Source: Blasia pusilla (Eukaryota > Marchantiophyta > Marchantiopsida > Blasiales). Taken from it: DNA of 64,000 bases. The stretch covers positions 26,226,001-26,290,000 of the forward strand of contig CM114272.1 in the NCBI GenBank assembly GCA_050084515.1, given 5' to 3'. Under the pieces are notes generated by a model, which saw nothing but the letters and a program-made list of their open reading frames with translations, did not search any database and was not told the DNA's origin. Positions 60,906-64,000 of this stretch are shown here, piece by piece. The position numbers and the translations under genes are program-made. Within the stretch, counting starts at the first letter, position 1; each line of letters opens with the position of its first letter.

Positions 60906-61734
60906 TATCATGCGCATACATATCGCTACACAACATACATCGATGGTCACATCTACAACACACAACACCGATCTTCCTCACTCACAGATAGATCCACACA
61001 TGTACAAAAACCAACTCAGACATATACATGGAGATCACACAACAAAAATAAAGAGTAGTAAAAATGGCACCCCCGGCCTAAAACTCCACTCCTCAATCTA
61101 CATCGGCATATCGAGCCTCTTCCACCCTCGTCAAGGAATCCGGACGCTAGCACCCTAGTCCTATCTCACACACATACAAGAGAGGTGCTCCAACGGCCCA
61201 ACATGAGAAAGATGGCTTAGGAAAGCCATCCTCCTCTCGTATGTAGGGTTGGGAAGAGCCAAAAGGCTCTTCCCCTAAAAATAGCCATCCCCTTGGTAAC
61301 CTGTGCGCATAGGTTATCAGGGGCGGGTGACCTGGTCAACAAGCCATCCGGTTGTGAAAGACCTCAACAGGAAAGTTGTTAGAAACGATGTTCCTGACAC
61401 AATGGACCTATCCTCAACCTCATCCGACACCGTGGGACAAAGTTACACTCAAGATAGTCCGTTGGCTCCTACGCCCTATCCACGATAGATCTCGGCCTAA
61501 CGACTACTCAAATGTGACAGTTGACGTGCACATACATATCGCTACATAATATACATCGCTGGTCACATTTACACCACACAACACCGATATTCCCCACACA
61601 TGGATAGATCCACACATGTACAGAAATCAACTCAAACATATATATGGAGATCACATAGCTGCCCCCTAGCTGGCAGTTGGATCCCCTCAACTCCAGATAA
61701 AAAATATCACATCTCTTTGACATGATCTACTACC
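60906..61734 (-). repeat. 3' tail of the Ty3 element with a 130-bp direct repeat
   Basis: A segment beginning ATACATATCGCTACA occurs at about 60916 and again at about 61532, and the two copies remain similar for roughly 130 bp to GGAGATCACA. The stretch between them has short stem-loops (for example AAAGATGGCTTAGGAAAGCCATC near 61210). It lies downstream of the retrotransposon coding region in sense orientation and may be part of its 3' untranslated region or LTR. No LTR end could be fixed. Confidence 0.55.
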
Positions 61735-61740
61735 CTATAC

Positions 61741-61876
61741 ACATCCCGGACACATCCATCATCCAGTGGGAATTACATCAAGAGGGGGGGGTCAGACATG
61801 ACATATGCCACCCTCAAGAACAACCATCACATACCAACATGGTGCCTGCACCCCTCGGAGATCCACACAACATACA
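61741..61876 (-). pseudogene. PHD finger downstream of Ty3 integrase
   Basis: All eight metal ligands of a PHD finger (Cys4-His-Cys3) are visible: C-x2-C (CMLC), 11 residues, C-x2-C (CDGC), four residues, H in GWH, C in SCL, then TPPL, and finally a W-x-C-P-x-C remnant (WMCPGC). PHD fingers usually read histone H3 tails. Two codons are now TGA (before GWH and before WMC), and the frame changes after a run of eight C. The frame continues from the integrase region. Confidence 0.85.
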
Positions 61877-62279
61877 CCTCAAGCCTGCAGGTACCACTGC
61901 CAATCTTGGATCCACTATCCCGTCTACGTTCGGAAGATGACATGGTGCACAATTGCGCACATGATCCTTCCAAATCATACCATCCTGTCCCTCCAACATG
62001 AGGACTCATGTTGCTAATACCTCGCGCACACGTATGATAGTGCATCCTGTAGTGACATCTAGCGTCGTGGGTGCCGCTTGATGTGAATATGTGTAATCTC
62101 TAGGATGAAACCTCCTAATCCTTGGATGATAACCTCCTCCACGAGTGGACGCGTACCTCAATGTATCTTTATGCTGAGCAATAGCTAAGTTCTCAAAGGC
62201 CATAGGCATGACTCTACGAAGAATCTCCGCCCTCTCAGAACACGCTTGTACCCACACATCTGGATCATCAAGATCTAAA

Positions 62280-62990
62280 ACCTCCACCATGTTACGTGGA
62301 ATAGCTGTAGGTAAATTTGGCTCTCTCCCAAAGAGCAAAAATTATGGTGAAAATGACGCCAAGGATGCATGCCGACTAAAGCGATAACCCATAGCCAACC
62401 ATGGCAAGTGTAGGTTCCACTCCCTCAACTGTCCTCGCTGCAAGCCATACTTGCGCAATCCTCTCTTCACCGTCTGTACTACTCTCTCCGCCAACCCATC
62501 TGCCTTAGGATGATCTCTGGACATGGTGTGGTGATCTATGAGCGCGTGATCACACAAGGCCTGAAACTCTCCCCTTAACTCGATACCTTGGTCAGTCAAC
62601 ATCTCCGCCGGTGCACCAAAGTGATTAAGTACACGATCTAGAAATGCATAAGCTGTTCCCTCGCTCGCCTTGTTCGGTAGTCCCACCAACTCTATCCACT
62701 TGGAGAAATTCTCCACCATAACCAACACGTACCTATGATGATGCCCCGTCGATGGCAAAGGTCTTGCAAAGTCTAAACTCCACCGATAACCTAAACCCAT
62801 AATCGGCAAAGGATGTAACTACGGAGTGGGAGCATTGAAGGATGCTCGCACTCTGTCACATACCATACATCTGGCCACAAACTGTTGTAACCCAGTATGC
62901 ATGCCGCGCCACCAATACTGAATCTGGAGTAAGCTGTAAGTACGCTTCACTCCAAAATGTCCCAACTCCTCATGGGTATGTCCCACAACA
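62280..62990 (-). pseudogene. Ty3 integrase
   Basis: The HHCC zinc domain is readable (HEELGHFGVKRTY, then C-x2-C in CMVCDRV). The DDE core follows: Asp in WSLDFARPL, Asp in MLTDQG and Glu in DGLAERVVQTVKR. The segment continues to GREPNLPTAIP. Stops separate the zinc domain from the core (near 62818) and the core from its C-terminal part (near 62341). Confidence 0.9.
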
Positions 62991-63356
62991 CGAGCTTTCT
63001 GGGAAGGATGAGGTACCACTCGTATCTTACCATGTCTCCATACCCGCAAAATATGAGTCCCCTGCCACATTAACCTCCTGGCTCTCTGTAGGATCTGATC
63101 CCGCTCCCAAGCACTCACTGTGCTCGCTATGACGCAAGTGCGCAAGAACTCCACAACCTCCACGTCGTCGTGGATATCACGACCACCTGTCGCCTCCTCA
63201 CTGACCTCCGGATCAAAAGACTCATCATCCAACCCCACCATTGGAGTCATGACCAGTGGCTGACCTACCATAGTCAACCAACAAAGATAGGCAGATGCCA
63301 CCCGGGCACCATCTCCTCATCACTCTCTCCGTGCCGTCTCTCTGACTCGGACATCG

Positions 63357-64000
63357 GTTACGACTCAACCCATCCGCATCCTGATTCAGCCGACCTAGCC
63401 TATGAACCACCTCAAACTCATACTCCTGTAGTAATAGAGCCCATCTGGCAAGCTTTCCCGTAAGCTTGTCGGACTCCATCAACCACCTCAACGGTTGATG
63501 ATCAGTGATAAGTGTGAAAGGGTTTCCGAATAAAAAGCACCTGAAATGTGCCACGGCTCACACTACAACCAAGCACTCTCCCTCGTAGGAGCTGTTCTTT
63601 GCCTCTATAATGTTGTTCGATTGGCTCGCGTAAGCCATAACAGACTCCCTCTCCTCGTCATCCCTCTGAATAAGCACTGCTCCTAGACCCAACATGCTCC
63701 AATCCGTATGTAATTGGAATGGGCGACCCCTAACCGGTCTCTGTAAAATGGGTAAGGACGTCAATATGTCCTTGATCTCGTGAAATGCCCGATCCTGATC
63801 ATCTCCCCGCAACCAAACTTGATCAAGTCTCGTCAACAAGGTCAAAGACTTTGTGATCGCACTAAAACCCTTAACATACCGTCGATAAAAGTTCGCCAGT
63901 CCAAGAAATGCTCGGACTCGACTCACATCCGTAGGGCGTGGAATCTGCGCAATAGCCTCTACCTTTGTCTACTGAACGCCTAACCCACTCGGGTATATGG
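63357..64000 (-). pseudogene. Ty3 pol: reverse transcriptase end and RNase H
   Basis: The segment starts with EAIAQIPRPTDVSRVRAFLG and FYRRYV, the conserved region after the polymerase palm. RNase H follows with the expected acidic residues in LHTDWS, the Glu of SSYEGE and the Asp of ITDHQPLRWL. It ends with HRLGRLNQDADGLSR, the usual end of RNase H in this group. One in-frame stop interrupts it at 63557-63555. Confidence 0.9.

Larger units (their letters stand above)
61735..64000 (-). mobile_element. decayed Ty3/gypsy retrotransposon, cut by the window end
   Basis: Going down the minus strand from 64000 the order is end of reverse transcriptase, RNase H, linker, integrase, PHD finger. This is the pol order of Ty3/gypsy elements. 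Reading frames are broken by stops at 63557-63555 (TGA after CLVVV where Trp is expected) and at several domain borders, so it cannot make its protein. The catalytic YxDD part of the reverse transcriptase lies beyond the window. Confidence 0.92.

Noticed and set aside
1-64000. tRNA, rRNA and CRISPR arrays
   Set aside because: Scanning by eye for tRNA B-box sequence, rRNA landmarks and regularly spaced short repeats found nothing convincing; a covariance-model search would be needed to be sure about tRNAs.

Overview
This is a nuclear window from a land plant. The evidence is split genes with GT-AG introns, plant-type proteins, telomere-like CCCTAAA heptamers, plant Helitrons and a Ty3/gypsy retrotransposon. 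The proteins are clearly plant-like but rather divergent from flowering-plant orthologues as I know them, so a non-seed plant such as a moss is plausible. The sequence alone does not prove that.

Four protein-coding genes can be assembled exon by exon, each from start codon to stop codon in one uninterrupted frame. On the plus strand there is an HMG-box chromatin protein (8117-9261, 7 exons, 169 aa). On the minus strand there are: a CAAX prenyl protease 1 of the STE24 family (14317-20390, 14 exons, 434 aa); the meiotic crossover helicase MER3/HFM1 (33638-43762, 25 exons, 1221 aa); and the chaperonin subunit CCT6/zeta (51012-56585, 15 exons, 534 aa). They serve unrelated cell functions and form no functional cluster. 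The first two are convergent. The three minus-strand genes are separated by repeat-rich, AT-rich DNA.

The rest is mostly repeats. 1-5.1 kb is AT-rich with an LTR-like relic and one well-defined small Helitron. 5.1-8.1 kb is a GC-richer upstream region of the HMGB gene. 9.3-14.3 kb is intergenic. 21.9-24.8 kb holds a decayed autonomous Helitron (Rep plus PIF1-like helicase, minus strand), and short TC...CTAG elements of the same kind lie at 4.7, 21.4, 29.1, 30.8, 45.7-46.1 and 60.5 kb. At 45.6-46.8 kb a roughly 220-bp tandem repeat with telomere-like heptamers is interrupted by two tandem Helitron-like elements. 31.6-32.9 kb is an unexplained GC-rich block ending in a perfect 26-bp hairpin. 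The right end (about 60.9-64.0 kb) is a decayed Ty3/gypsy element on the minus strand, cut by the window edge, whose integrase is followed by a PHD finger.

The most interesting observations are the PHD finger in the Ty3 element, a decayed tandem copy of a MER3 exon inside the preceding intron, the Helitron insertion into the tandem repeat with its empty site preserved next door, and the perfect hairpin at 32.74 kb. I recognised no tRNA, rRNA or CRISPR array.
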